A stretch of DNA of 64,000 bases. Source: JAABRB01 sp041617635 (GTDB lineage Bacteria; Pseudomonadota; Gammaproteobacteria; Burkholderiales; SG8-39). Positions 29,769-38,856 of the stretch are shown here, piece by piece (within the stretch, counting starts at the first letter, position 1; each line of letters opens with the position of its first letter). Below the pieces are notes generated by a model. That model saw nothing but the letters and a program-made list of their open reading frames with translations, had not been told where the DNA came from and did not search any database. The stretch lies in the NCBI GenBank assembly GCA_041617635.1, contig JBFJOO010000010.1, positions 5,242 to 69,241 of the forward strand. The letters are read 5' to 3'. The position numbers and the translations under genes were made by a program.

Positions 29769-32700
29769 CTAGTCGACCCGCCGGCGCAGGTCGAGCGTGT
29801 AGGGAAATTCGGGATCCGGTTGCTCGGAGCGGACATCGATGGCGCCGGGCGCATGCCCATGGGCGGCAAACCGCGCGACGCGTCGCGCCTCCGCCTCCGC
29901 CGCGTCGGCCGGGCGTCGCTCCTCGTCGCGCCCGCCCGGATGCGTGACGTGATGCGTGCAGCCGCCTAGCGTGCGTCCGCTCCAGGTGTCGACGACGTCG
30001 AAAATCAGCGGCCCATGCGCAGCGATCGTCGGATGCCGCGATGACGAGGGATTGCGCGCCTTGAACCGCACGCCGGCCACGAACTCCCCGTGCACGCCGG
30101 TCGGATGCAGCGGCAGCGGGCGACCGTTGCACGCGACGACGTGGCGATCGCCCGTCATGCCCCGCACCATGACCTGCAGGCGCTCGACCGAGGAGTCGAC
30201 ATAGCGCGAGGTGCCGGTCCGCCCGATCTCCTCGCCGAGCACGTTCCACGGCTCGAGCGCGTGGCGCAGCTCGATCTGGATCCCGTCGTACGCCACCGCT
30301 CCGTGGCGCGGGAAGCGGAGCTCGAGAAACGGCGCGAGCCAGGCCTCCTGGAACGCAAATCCGGCGCGCTGCAGATCGAGCGCCACGTCGCGAATGTCGC
30401 GCGCAATGAAGTGGGGCAGCATCCAGCGGTCGTGCAGTTGGGTCCCCCAGCGCGTCGGTCGCTCGCGATAGGGCGCCTTCCAGAAACGCGCCACGAGGGC
30501 GCGCAGCAGCAGCGCCAGGGCGAGGCTCAGGTGCGGATGCGGCGGCATCTCGATCGCGCGCAGCTCAACGAGGCCCTGGCGCCCCAGCGGGCTGTCGGGC
30601 GAGTAGAGCTTGTCGATGCAGAACTCCGCGCGATGGGTGTTGCCGGTCACGTCGACCAGGAAGTTGCGCAGCAGCCGATCCACCAGCCACGGCTTCGGCC
30701 ACTCCGCTCCCGCCGGGCATTCTGCGGCAAGCTGTTCGAGCGCGATTTCGAGCTCGTGCAGGTTGTCCTCGCGCGCTTCGTCGACGCGGGGCGCCTGGCT
30801 GGTCGCGCCGATGAACTGTCCGGCAAAGAGATACGAAAGCGCGGGATGATGCTGCCAGTAGGTGATCAGGCTCGCGAGCAGCTCGGGACGGCGCAGGAAC
30901 GGGCTGTCGGCCGGTGTCGGGCCGCCGAGCGTGACGTGGCAGCCGCCACCGGTGCCGACGCGCCGGCCGTCGTGCAGGAACTTCGACGCGGTCAACCCGG
31001 CGCGCTGCGTCTCCTCATAGACGGTGCGCGTGACCTCGGTGAGCTCGGTCCAGCTGCCGGCCGGATGCACGTTCACCTCGATGACGCCCGGATCCGGCGT
31101 GATCTGCAGACCGACCAGACGTGGATCGGGCGGCGGCGCATAGCCCTCGAGCCGCACCGGTATCGCGCATTCGGCGGCTGCCGCCTCGATCGCCGCGACG
31201 AGCGCGAGGAACGCTTCCGCGTGCGTGAGCGGCGGCAGAAAGACGTGCAAGTAGCCGTCACGGACCTCGCAGCACAGCGCGGTACGCACGATCTCGCGAG
31301 GTGAGGGCCGGTCGGCGAGCGGCGGATGTCCCTGCTGCTGGTGCTGGTGCTGGTGCTGCGTCTGGTGCCGATGCTGGTGCTTTTGCTGCTCGGCGCGCAG
31401 ATGCGCCTCGTGCAGCTCGGCGCGCGGGTCGAACGGATCGCGGTCGAAGTCCGGATCGACCTCGTGCGCCCCCGGCTCCGGCTCCGGCAGGGCAGCGAGC
31501 GGCAGGCGCGCACCGGACGGCGCATCTCCGGGCGTGAGGTACAGCGCATCGCGCCGGAGCGGCCAGCGCGAAGTTTCCCACCGCACCTCGGCCCCGGTCA
31601 CAGACATGCGCGCGCGCAAGGGGAGAACATAAGCCACCACACGATCCAGGCCTTGCGAGAGGAGCCGGGCGAGGTGGGCGCGCTCAGGCGCTCCGGCGCG
31701 CGCAAGCGCCGTCAGGTCGACGTTCGCGGGCAGCGCCGATTCGACCGCCAGTGCGGCAAGCGGATCCTCGCGGGCCGCGATCACGGCGTCCGGGTTCACG
31801 CCGAGACGATTCGCAACGGCGACGGCAATCAGCCGGGCAGTCTCAGGTTGCAACACGCCCGCGGCGTCGCGTGCGATGAGCGCGGCATCGCGCCACACCG
31901 GATGGGCGTCGCGCCGCCAATACAAGCCGAGTGCCCAGCGGGGCGCCCGCTCGCCCGGATACCACTTGCCCTGCCCGTAGTGGAGCAGTCCGGCGGACGC
32001 GAAGCGATCGCGCAGCCGCCACGCGAGCGCTTGCGCGAGCGCCCACTTGCGCGGCGACAACGCCAGGTGATTCCACTCCGCGCCGTCCATGTCGTCGACC
32101 GCGACGAACGTGGGCTCGCCACCATGGGTGAGCCGTACGTCGTTCGCCTGGAGATCGCGATCCACCGCCTCGCCCAATGCGTCGATCGCTCGCCACTCGG
32201 CTTCGTCGTACGGCTGGCGCGGCCGCGGCGGCTCGCCGAGCCGGGTGAGCGTCGCATCGAACTCCAGCTCGGACTTGCACGGCGAGGTATTGCCGATCAC
32301 CGGCGCGGCGTCCGCGGCGGCGACACCGTACGCGAGCGGAATGTGGCCTTCTGCCGCCAGGAATCCCGACGTCGGGTCGAGGCCGAGCCAGCCTGCGCCT
32401 GGAACGTAGACTTCCGCCCAGGCGTGCAGATCGACCGAGTCTCGCGGCGCCTCCGCTGCACTGCCAGGCGAATCGGCCTCCAACGCGAGTTGGATCAGGT
32501 AGCCCGACACGAATCGCGCGGCAAGCCCGAGGTGCCGCAGTATCTGGACCAGCAGCCACCCCGAATCGCGGCACGATCCGCGGCGCAGCGCGAGCGTCTC
32601 GTCGGGCGTCTGCACCCCGGGAGCCATGCGGACGAGATACGCAATCTCGCCCTGCAGCCGGCGGTTGAGCTCGGTCAGGAACGTGACCGTGCTCTGCGTC

Positions 32701-33122
32701 GACTGGAGCGCCTGCCCGCGGAAGCGCTTGAGCCAGTCGGCGAGCACCGGGCCCGTGGGCTCCGCGGCGAGATAGGGTGTCAACGCAGCCTGCAGCGAAG
32801 CCGGGTATGCAAAGGGGAAGCGCTCGGCCTCGGGTGCCACGAGGAAGTCGAACGGGTTGATCGGCGTCAGATCGGCGACCAGGTCCACCGTGAACGCGAG
32901 CTCGCTTGCTTGCTCGGGGAACAGAACCCGGGCGACGTGGTTGCCGAGCGCATCGTGCTGCCAGTGGATCGAGTGCCGACCGGGCTGCACCGACAGCGCA
33001 TAGGAGACGATCGGCGTCCGGCCGTGGGGCGTCGGGCGCAGCCGGATCTCGTGCGGCCCGATGGCGACTTGCCGGTCGAAGCGGTAGCGGGTGCGGTGGT
33101 GGAGCGCGACGCGGTTGGACAT
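29769..33122 (-). CDS. Transglutaminase-like/DUF2126 protein
   Basis: 1117 aa from ATG 33122; ATG 33149 would add nine residues, and neither has a strong Shine-Dalgarno. N-terminal bacterial transglutaminase-type region (RVALHHRTRYRFDRQV at the start, catalytic Cys in LRRGSCRDSGWLLVQ near 190, His in DLHAWAEVYVPG), then a long domain of the DUF2126 type (LTHGGEPTFVAVDD; GGGCHVTLGGPT). A His/Gln-rich low-complexity linker lies between the two halves (31325-31400). In this gene neighbourhood, which also holds alpha-E, circularly permuted ATP-grasp and Anbu genes, such proteins were predicted to process or attach short peptides. Cytoplasmic by composition. Confidence 0.82.
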   Translation of the reverse strand: MSNRVALHHRTRYRFDRQVAIGPHEIRLRPTPHGRTPIVSYALSVQPGRHSIHWQHDALGNHVARVLFPEQASELAFTVDLVADLTPINPFDFLVAPEAERFPFAYPASLQAALTPYLAAEPTGPVLADWLKRFRGQALQSTQSTVTFLTELNRRLQGEIAYLVRMAPGVQTPDETLALRRGSCRDSGWLLVQILRHLGLAARFVSGYLIQLALEADSPGSAAEAPRDSVDLHAWAEVYVPGAGWLGLDPTSGFLAAEGHIPLAYGVAAADAAPVIGNTSPCKSELEFDATLTRLGEPPRPRQPYDEAEWRAIDALGEAVDRDLQANDVRLTHGGEPTFVAVDDMDGAEWNHLALSPRKWALAQALAWRLRDRFASAGLLHYGQGKWYPGERAPRWALGLYWRRDAHPVWRDAALIARDAAGVLQPETARLIAVAVANRLGVNPDAVIAAREDPLAALAVESALPANVDLTALARAGAPERAHLARLLSQGLDRVVAYVLPLRARMSVTGAEVRWETSRWPLRRDALYLTPGDAPSGARLPLAALPEPEPGAHEVDPDFDRDPFDPRAELHEAHLRAEQQKHQHRHQTQHQHQHQQQGHPPLADRPSPREIVRTALCCEVRDGYLHVFLPPLTHAEAFLALVAAIEAAAAECAIPVRLEGYAPPPDPRLVGLQITPDPGVIEVNVHPAGSWTELTEVTRTVYEETQRAGLTASKFLHDGRRVGTGGGCHVTLGGPTPADSPFLRRPELLASLITYWQHHPALSYLFAGQFIGATSQAPRVDEAREDNLHELEIALEQLAAECPAGAEWPKPWLVDRLLRNFLVDVTGNTHRAEFCIDKLYSPDSPLGRQGLVELRAIEMPPHPHLSLALALLLRALVARFWKAPYRERPTRWGTQLHDRWMLPHFIARDIRDVALDLQRAGFAFQEAWLAPFLELRFPRHGAVAYDGIQIELRHALEPWNVLGEEIGRTGTSRYVDSSVERLQVMVRGMTGDRHVVACNGRPLPLHPTGVHGEFVAGVRFKARNPSSSRHPTIAAHGPLIFDVVDTWSGRTLGGCTHHVTHPGGRDEERRPADAAEAEARRVARFAAHGHAPGAIDVRSEQPDPEFPYTLDLRRRVD
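31325..31400. repeat. Hexanucleotide-type low-complexity repeat coding for His/Gln linker
   Basis: On the plus strand the unit CTGGTG recurs with small changes; on the coding (minus) strand it gives a run of alternating His and Gln (HRHQTQHQHQHQQQG). The array is in frame within the transglutaminase/DUF2126 gene and could vary in length by slippage without breaking the frame. Confidence 0.7.
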
Positions 33123-33216
33123 GACTACGTCGCCGGATTGGAAGCTCATGGCACGCGTGCTCGCGCTCGGGCGAAGTTCGCGGCCGGCTGGCAGCGACGC
33201 GCGCGGCCGGCCGCTG

Positions 33217-33960
33217 TCAGGCCGAGTCGCTCTCCCACGTCGGGTCGGGCAGCTCGGCGAATACGCGCCGCAGGCCGTCGCCCCACTGGGTGTGGATCAT
33301 CGAGAAGTAGGAATCGCTCTCGGTGATGTTCCGCTGCAGGCCGACGCGCAGCGTGTCCTTCTCGTAGACCAGCAGGTCGATCGGCAAGCCGACCGAGATG
33401 TTCGAGCGCATCGTCGAATCGAACGAGACCAGCACGCATTTCGTCGCATCGATGAGCTTCGTCTCCGGCGTGATGATGCGATCGATCACCGGCTTGCCGT
33501 ACTTGATCTCGCCGATCTGGAAATAGGGCGTCACCTCCGTCGCCTCGATGAAGTTGCCCTCGGAATAGATCATGAAGAGCCGCATCCGCTCGCCGGCGAC
33601 CTGTCCGCCGACGATGAACGATGCGCTCGCGTCCACGTTGCTCTCCTGCAGGTACGCGGCATCGCGCTGGCGCACCTGGCGCAGGCAGTCGCCGCAGATG
33701 ACCGCGATGTCGTAAAAGGATTTGGCATCCCACACCGTGGGGCCGCGCTCCGGTTGCTTCTCGCGGGTCTCGAGCAGGTTGATGGCGTTCTGCGTCACCG
33801 ACACGTTTCCGGACGACATGATCGCGATCACCCGGTCTCCGGCACGCTCGAACAGCTTCATCTTGCGAATGCTCGAGACCTGGTCGACGCCGGCGTTCGT
33901 GCGCGAGTCCGAAGCGAACACCATGCCCGCATCCAGCAGCATGCCTACACAGTAAGTCAT
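33217..33960 (-). CDS. Anbu proteasome-type protease
   Basis: 247 aa. Begins MTYCVGMLLDAGMVFASDSR, so that removal of Met exposes the N-terminal Thr nucleophile, as in Anbu and HslV peptidases; a second conserved basic/acid set (SDSRTNAGVD; Lys in RKMKLF at the Lys33 position) also fits. Anbu proteins form open-helical or ring assemblies of Ntn-hydrolase subunits. The ATG overlaps the stop of the alpha-E gene (ATGA), so it is translated with it. Predicted to degrade or trim peptides made or attached by the neighbouring ligase-type enzymes. Confidence 0.88.
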   Translation of the reverse strand: MTYCVGMLLDAGMVFASDSRTNAGVDQVSSIRKMKLFERAGDRVIAIMSSGNVSVTQNAINLLETREKQPERGPTVWDAKSFYDIAVICGDCLRQVRQRDAAYLQESNVDASASFIVGGQVAGERMRLFMIYSEGNFIEATEVTPYFQIGEIKYGKPVIDRIITPETKLIDATKCVLVSFDSTMRSNISVGLPIDLLVYEKDTLRVGLQRNITESDSYFSMIHTQWGDGLRRVFAELPDPTWESDSA

Positions 33961-34958
33961 GGAATTTCGGCAGTGGCGGTCGTCGTTGCGCTCGGAGGCG
34001 GATTATAGACGGGGACCAGGAAGTGCTGGTTGATTTCGGCGTTCAGCGTGCCCAATTGCTCGAGGAACTTCATCAGCCACTCGTGCAAGCCAAAATCGAA
34101 GATCCGCGTGGTCTGCCCGTAGTGGAGCTGGGCGTGAATCTCGCCGGCAAGGCGCTCGGGCTCGAGCTTTGCTCCCGCGCAGATCATCTTCAGGATCTCG
34201 TAGATCTCGTTCATGCACGCGTGCAGCGAGCGCGGCATGTCCTCGCGCAGGATCAGCAGCTCCGCGGCGCGCACCGGCGTGATGACGTCGCTGTAGATCT
34301 TCCGGTACGCGTTGAAGGCGGACACGCTGCGCAGGAGCGCGCTCCATTGATAGTAGTCGACAGCACCGCCCACTTCCTGCGCGCTTGGCAGCAAGGTGTG
34401 GTACTTCACGTCCAGGATCCGCGCCGTGTTGTCGGCGCGCTCGAAGAAGGTGCCGAGACGCATGAAGCTGTAGCCCTCGTCGCGCAGCATGGTGCCCACG
34501 GTCACGCCGCGAAAGAGGTGCGAGCGCTCCTTCACCCAGTCGAAGAACTCGCTCGTGCCCCCCTGGCGGATGCGCTCGAAGGTCTGGCTGCGCACCTCGA
34601 GCCAGGTCGCATTCAGGCTCTCCCACATCTCGATCGTGATCGCGCCGCGCTGCGCGCGCGCGTTCTCGCGGGCGGTGCGGATGGCCGAGAAGATGCTCGA
34701 CGGGTTGGCGGCATCCAGCATCATGAAGCGCAGCACGTTCTCGGCGGTCACGTCGCTGTAGCGCTCGGAATACGTCGTCGCGAGGCCGCTGGTGATCAGG
34801 GGAACGGCCCACGGCTCGACCCATCTGTCGTCCTGATCCATCACCCGGTAGGGCAGGAGCGACATCCGGTAGGTGATGTCGAGCAACCGCGCGGTGTTCT
34901 CCGCGCGCTCGACCTGGCGCGACAGCCAGAAGAGGTCGTTCGCCGTGCGACTCAACAT
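33957..34958 (-). CDS. Alpha-E domain protein
   Basis: 333 aa, nearly all helical, starting MLSRTANDLFWLSRQVERAE, which is the family hallmark of the alpha-E (COG2307) proteins that accompany circularly permuted ATP-grasp enzymes. Other conserved bits: FERADNTARILDVKYH near 195 and a C-terminal bundle. Biochemical role unknown; thought to be a partner of the ATP-grasp ligase. Its ATG is overlapped by the stop of a 30-codon mini-ORF coming from the upstream repeat (ATGTTGA), and its stop overlaps the Anbu start. Confidence 0.85.
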   Translation of the reverse strand: MLSRTANDLFWLSRQVERAENTARLLDITYRMSLLPYRVMDQDDRWVEPWAVPLITSGLATTYSERYSDVTAENVLRFMMLDAANPSSIFSAIRTARENARAQRGAITIEMWESLNATWLEVRSQTFERIRQGGTSEFFDWVKERSHLFRGVTVGTMLRDEGYSFMRLGTFFERADNTARILDVKYHTLLPSAQEVGGAVDYYQWSALLRSVSAFNAYRKIYSDVITPVRAAELLILREDMPRSLHACMNEIYEILKMICAGAKLEPERLAGEIHAQLHYGQTTRIFDFGLHEWLMKFLEQLGTLNAEINQHFLVPVYNPPPSATTTATAEIP

Positions 34959-35044
34959 GGCCCGGTTGCTCCAGCACCCGTCATTCGAGCACCCGTCATT
35001 CCAGCACCCGTCATTCCAGTACCCGTCATTCCAGTACCCGTCAT
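34952..35044 (-). CDS. 30-codon mini-ORF made of tandem repeats, possible translational coupler
   Basis: Reads MTGTG repeated with variants and ends ATGPC. Its first ATG overlaps the TGA of the ATP-grasp gene (ATGA) and its TGA overlaps the alpha-E start (ATGTTGA). Every repeat unit supplies another in-frame ATG. The peptide itself is unlikely to have a function; translating it would carry ribosomes from one gene to the next. Alternative: untranslated spacer. Confidence 0.35.
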   Translation of the reverse strand: MTGTGMTGTGMTGAGMTGARMTGAGATGPC

Positions 35045-35054
35045 TCGAGTACCC
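34971..35054. repeat. 15-bp tandem repeat, 5.6 copies
   Basis: Unit CCAGTACCCGTCATT on the plus strand with C/T and CC/CG variants: copies begin at 34971, 34986, 35001, 35016, 35031, and a partial one at 35046. It starts inside the last codons of the ATP-grasp gene and fills the space to the alpha-E gene. The unit resembles part of the dispersed hairpin repeat near 21.6 kb (CGTCATTCC). Confidence 0.85.
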
Positions 35055-36462
35055 AGGTGTCCTTGGTCCCGCCGCCCTGGGACGAGTTCACGACGAGCGA
35101 GCCCGCGCGCAGCGCCACGCGGGTCAGCCCGCCCGGGACCATGCGGACGCCGCGGCCCGACAGCACGAAGGGGCGCAGATCGACGTGCCGGGGCGCGATG
35201 CCGGCTTCGACGAGCGTCGGGCATGTGGAGAGCGAGAGCGTGGGCTGCGCGATGTACTTGTCCGGGGTGGCCAGGATGCGCTCGCGGAACTCCGCGCGCT
35301 CGGCCGCCGTCGACGCCGGTCCGATCAGCATGCCGTAGCCGCCGGCGCCGTGGACTTCCTTCACCACGAGCTCCTCGAGGTGCGCGAGCACGTGCTGCAG
35401 GTCCTGCTTCTTGCGCAGCTCCCAGGTCGGCACGTTGGCGAGGATCGGTTCTTCGGACAGATAGAACCGGACCATCTCCGGCACGTGCGGGTAGATTGAC
35501 TTGTCGTCCGCCACGCCGGTGCCTACCGCGTTCGTCAAGGTGACGTTCCCCGCGCGGTGCGCGGAGAACAACCCCGGCACGCCGAGCGTCGAGTCGGGCC
35601 GGAACACTTGCGGGTCGAGGAAATCGTCGTCGACGCGGCGATAGATCACGTCCACCCGCTGCGGACCGCGGGTCGTGCGCATGTAAACGACGTCGTCCCG
35701 AACCAGGAGATCCTGCCCCTCGACCAGCTCTACGCCCATGTGCTGCGCGAGGATCGTGTGCTCGAAGTAGGCGGAGTTGTACGGACCGGGCGTGAGGAGC
35801 ACCACCGTCGGCTCGGGCGCGCCGGTCGGCGCGACCTGCCGCAGCGTGTCGAGCAGGAGGTCGGGATAGTGGTCGACCGGCTGCACCGGATGCATCGCGA
35901 ACAGCTCCGGAAATAGCCGCATCATCACCTTGCGGTTCTCGAGCATGTAAGAAACGCCGGAAGGCACGCGCAGGTTGTCCTCCAGGACGAAGAACTCGCC
36001 CTCCCCCGCACGCACGATATCGACGCCGGCAACGTTCGCGTACACGTCGCCGGGCAGCTTGATGCCCTGCATCTGCGGACGGTACTGCGCATTCTCGAGC
36101 ACCTTGCGCGGCGGGACGATGCCCTCGCGCAGGATCGCTTGCTGGTGATAGACATCGTGCAGGAACATGTTGAGCGCCCGCACGCGCTGCTCGAGGCCCT
36201 TGGCGAGCAGGGTCCACTCGTGCTGCGGCAGCACGCGCGGTATCAGATCGAACGGGATCAGCCGCTCGGAGCCCGCTTCCTCGCCGTAGACCGCGAACGT
36301 GATGCCCGCCCGGCGGAACATCGCGTCGGCCTCCTGGCGCTTCTGGGCGAAATACTCCGCCGTGCGCTCTGCGCGCCATGCCGCATACGCCTGGTAGTGC
36401 GGGAGCACCGCGCCATCGCGGCCGGTCATCTCGTCGAAATACGCCTTGGGTGGTGCAGTCAT
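35041..36462 (-). CDS. Circularly permuted type 2 ATP-grasp protein
   Basis: 473 aa, matching COG2308 proteins: an early YFDEMTGRDGAVLPHYQAYA segment, FVLEDNLRVPSGVSYMLENR near 168, AVGTGVADDKSIYPHVPEMV near 330 and the KEVHGAGGYGMLIGPA loop near 380. These are ATP-dependent carboxylate-amine/thiol ligases by fold, whose substrates have not been established; genome-context studies predict peptide synthesis or tagging. First gene of the leftward operon with alpha-E, Anbu and transglutaminase/DUF2126. The last codons (TWVLE) lie in the tandem repeat. Confidence 0.87.
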   Translation of the reverse strand: MTAPPKAYFDEMTGRDGAVLPHYQAYAAWRAERTAEYFAQKRQEADAMFRRAGITFAVYGEEAGSERLIPFDLIPRVLPQHEWTLLAKGLEQRVRALNMFLHDVYHQQAILREGIVPPRKVLENAQYRPQMQGIKLPGDVYANVAGVDIVRAGEGEFFVLEDNLRVPSGVSYMLENRKVMMRLFPELFAMHPVQPVDHYPDLLLDTLRQVAPTGAPEPTVVLLTPGPYNSAYFEHTILAQHMGVELVEGQDLLVRDDVVYMRTTRGPQRVDVIYRRVDDDFLDPQVFRPDSTLGVPGLFSAHRAGNVTLTNAVGTGVADDKSIYPHVPEMVRFYLSEEPILANVPTWELRKKQDLQHVLAHLEELVVKEVHGAGGYGMLIGPASTAAERAEFRERILATPDKYIAQPTLSLSTCPTLVEAGIAPRHVDLRPFVLSGRGVRMVPGGLTRVALRAGSLVVNSSQGGGTKDTWVLE

Positions 36463-36819
36463 CGTGGTGGTGGGGCAAACGGAGGGCCCGGCCGAGCGCG
36501 CCGAAACGAAATACGCGTGCGCGCCAGCGCCGGGAAAAACTTTCTAGCACAGCTACTTGACTTATTGTACCTGCACCCGCTGGCGCACCGTCCTGGCGCA
36601 TCGGCACCCGCTCGGTGCCCGGCAACGCTGTGCGGTTCGTGCAATGCAGCAGGCCAAGCACTTCCACGCCGCGTCGCGTGCGGCAACGGTTTCGCCATCG
36701 CGATTGGCGCGCGTTGCTGTGCCGCGCAAACCCAGGCGGCTCCAAGCCCCCGATCCGGAAAGCGATTTTTATTGAATTAGCATTCCAGAATCACTACGAT
36801 GGCACGCAAGTGAGGTGAA
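36463..36819. other. 357-bp divergent intergenic region, ATP-grasp operon and TetR gene
   Basis: No gene seen. The left part near 36540-36575 is AT-rich and must hold the leftward operon promoter (minus-strand TACAAT near 36563-36568 is a possible -10). The middle 36580-36760 is GC-rich without clear signals. The right end carries the probable TetR promoter at 36772-36800. Confidence 0.4.
36772..36800 (+). promoter_or_regulatory. Probable sigma-70 promoter of the TetR gene
   Basis: TTGAAT (36772-36777) and TACGAT (36795-36800) are separated by exactly 17 bp and lie 20 bp before the ATG; GAGGTG at 36812-36817 is the ribosome site. Seen by eye only; promoter use not tested. Confidence 0.45.
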
Positions 36820-37407
36820 ATGGGCCGCAAGAAGCACTTCGCTCCGGAGCGCGTCATCGATAAGGCGATCGGGGTCTTCATGTCCAGGGGCTACGAGGCA
36901 ACGTCAGTCAAGGATCTGGTCGATGCGACCGGCGTTCATCCGGGCAGCCTGTACAACGAGTTCACGAGCAAGAAGCGCCTCTTCGAAGCGGCGCTCGATC
37001 GATACGACGCGATATCGCCGTTTCACGGTCTGCTCGACCAGGCCGAGCGGGACGGTGTCTCCGCACGCGACACGATCGACATGCTCTTCGCGGGGATCGT
37101 CAACCCCGACCGGCCCCCGGGCGGCTACGAGAGCTGCCTCATCACGAGTGCGGCCGCCGAGCTCGGGCGCGGCAACGCGGCGCTCGCGCGCCGGCTGCAG
37201 TCGTCGTTCGACGGCATGGAGGCGCGCCTCTGCGAGCTCGTGCGGAAGGGACAGGCGAACGGCGACTTCGGGAGCACCAGAAGCGCGCAGGACCTCGGCA
37301 GATTCCTGTTCAGCATCATGCAGGGCATGACGCTGCTGTTGAAACTGAACGGCGACCGGGCCCGGTTGGCAGGCGCTGCGGAGATCGCGATGGCGGCGCT
37401 TGAATAG
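36820..37407 (+). CDS. TetR/AcrR family transcriptional regulator
   Basis: 195 aa. N-terminal helix-turn-helix of TetR type (residues about 10-55: AIGVFMSRGYEATSVKDLVD, then VHPGSLYNEFTSKKRLFEAA), followed by a ligand-binding helical domain (GGYESCLITSAAAELG is typical of the TetR subgroup with CGCLVVNT-like motifs). Starts 150 bp before the Liv-type operon on the same strand, so a likely local repressor of that transport-plus-dehydrogenase cluster; effector unknown. Confidence 0.87.
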   Translation: MGRKKHFAPERVIDKAIGVFMSRGYEATSVKDLVDATGVHPGSLYNEFTSKKRLFEAALDRYDAISPFHGLLDQAERDGVSARDTIDMLFAGIVNPDRPPGGYESCLITSAAAELGRGNAALARRLQSSFDGMEARLCELVRKGQANGDFGSTRSAQDLGRFLFSIMQGMTLLLKLNGDRARLAGAAEIAMAALE

Positions 37408-37557
37408 CCCGGCGCGACCGCCGAAGCCGCATCCCACGAGGTTCAACGAGTACATTCCCGGCGCGTATCGCGGATCCGAAAATCGCAGCGCACCGTAAAA
37501 CAGGACCCGGGCCCAGCTCGGGTCGTTTCGGCAACCAGGAAGAGAAGGAGGAGGCAC

Positions 37558-38856
37558 ATGCGGAAGAATGATTCGAGACGCGATTTCCTGAAGCTCGCCG
37601 CCGTGGGCGCAGTCACGGCCAGCGTGGGGCCGTTTGTTCTGCGCAAGGCCTGGGCCGCCGAGCCGATCAGGATCGGCCACGTGAACACGTTCAGCGGACC
37701 GCTTGCCTCGCTCGGCGAGCAGGGGCGCTGGGGGTTGACGGTGGCGGTGAACCGGATCAACAAGGCGGGCGGTATCAACGGCCGCAAGATCGAGGTCATC
37801 GAGCGCGACGACGCGTTCAAGCCCGCGCAGGCCGTCCGCGAGTCAGAAGAGCTCATCCTCCGCAGCAAGATCGACGCACTGACCGGCACTTCATCGAGCG
37901 GCATCTGCGTGCAGCTGAGCCCGCTCGTCGACCGCTACGAGACGCTTTACGTGCTCGGCACCGGGTGCGAGACGACGACGCTGACCGGCGACACCGCCAC
38001 GCAGTGCCCGAAGCACACGTTCCGCCCGTACAACTCCACCAAGAGCCAGGCCATCGCCATGGCGCCCTGGGCGATCGAGAGCGGCGTCAAGAGCGCGACA
38101 TCCATCTACATGGACTTTGCCTGGGGCCAATCGGTGGCGAACGACTTCCGCGACGAGTTCGTCCGGCTCGGCGGCAAGTGGATCGACCCGGTGCCCTGCC
38201 CGCTCAACACCGCGGACTATCTGCCGTACGTGAATCGCCTGTCGCAGGACGCCGATGCCATCATCGTGGGGATGTCGGGCGGCGCGGCGATCAAGTCGCT
38301 GCTTGCGATAGCGAACACCGGTCTCGGCAAGCGCGCCAAGATCGTCGGCCCGGCCTCGGTGTGCGACGTGAACACGCTCGAGCAGCAGGGCAAGAGCGCG
38401 GTCGGCGGGTTCTACCTGCACCGGTACTCGCCGGTCCACGACCTGGCCGGTTCGCCGTTCGACGACGCCGACAACCGCAGCTTCCGCCAGGAGTTCATGG
38501 CGCTCAGCAAGAACGTGCTGCCGAGCGGCTTCGCGCAAGCGCAGTTCACCGGCATGAACGTGATCAAGGCCGCGATGGAGGCCGTCAAGTACCAGAACAA
38601 GAAGCAGGACACGCCGCGCATGATCGGGTGGCTCGAGGGCGCGGGCGGCGCGACGCCCTACGGTCCGGGCCGGATCTTCGCGCGCGGTCGCGACAACCCG
38701 CAGGGCGAGATGTACCTGCGCGCGAGCGACCACCAGGCTTTCGTCGACTTCTACATGACCACTGTCGATGACAACCTGCACTTCAAGATCGTGGGCGCGA
38801 AGGCCCCGCTGAAGACGACGCTCTACCCATCGAAGTTCGAGAAGTGTGCGGCCTGA
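37558..38856 (+). CDS. Liv-type ABC transporter substrate-binding protein (Tat signal)
   Basis: 432 aa, ATG preceded by GAGGAGGAGG. N-terminal Tat signal with SRRDFLK and a hydrophobic stretch ending AWA-AEP (cleavage near residue 33). The mature part is a type 1 periplasmic binding protein of the leucine-binding family (IRIGHVNTFSGPLASLGEQG ... NRINKAGGINGRKIEVIERD). First gene of a full importer J-G-F-H-M. Ligand not deducible; such proteins bind amino acids, amides, urea or aromatic acids. The rare Tat export suggests folding before export. Confidence 0.9.
   Translation: MRKNDSRRDFLKLAAVGAVTASVGPFVLRKAWAAEPIRIGHVNTFSGPLASLGEQGRWGLTVAVNRINKAGGINGRKIEVIERDDAFKPAQAVRESEELILRSKIDALTGTSSSGICVQLSPLVDRYETLYVLGTGCETTTLTGDTATQCPKHTFRPYNSTKSQAIAMAPWAIESGVKSATSIYMDFAWGQSVANDFRDEFVRLGGKWIDPVPCPLNTADYLPYVNRLSQDADAIIVGMSGGAAIKSLLAIANTGLGKRAKIVGPASVCDVNTLEQQGKSAVGGFYLHRYSPVHDLAGSPFDDADNRSFRQEFMALSKNVLPSGFAQAQFTGMNVIKAAMEAVKYQNKKQDTPRMIGWLEGAGGATPYGPGRIFARGRDNPQGEMYLRASDHQAFVDFYMTTVDDNLHFKIVGAKAPLKTTLYPSKFEKCAA

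Noticed and set aside
31326..33326. Plus-strand open frame opposite the transglutaminase/DUF2126 gene
   Set aside because: No recognisable domain, Arg-rich; the minus strand carries conserved transglutaminase and DUF2126 motifs.
34971..35054. Short direct repeats considered as a CRISPR array
   Set aside because: Units are contiguous 15-mers without spacers and no cas gene is near; they are a simple tandem repeat.
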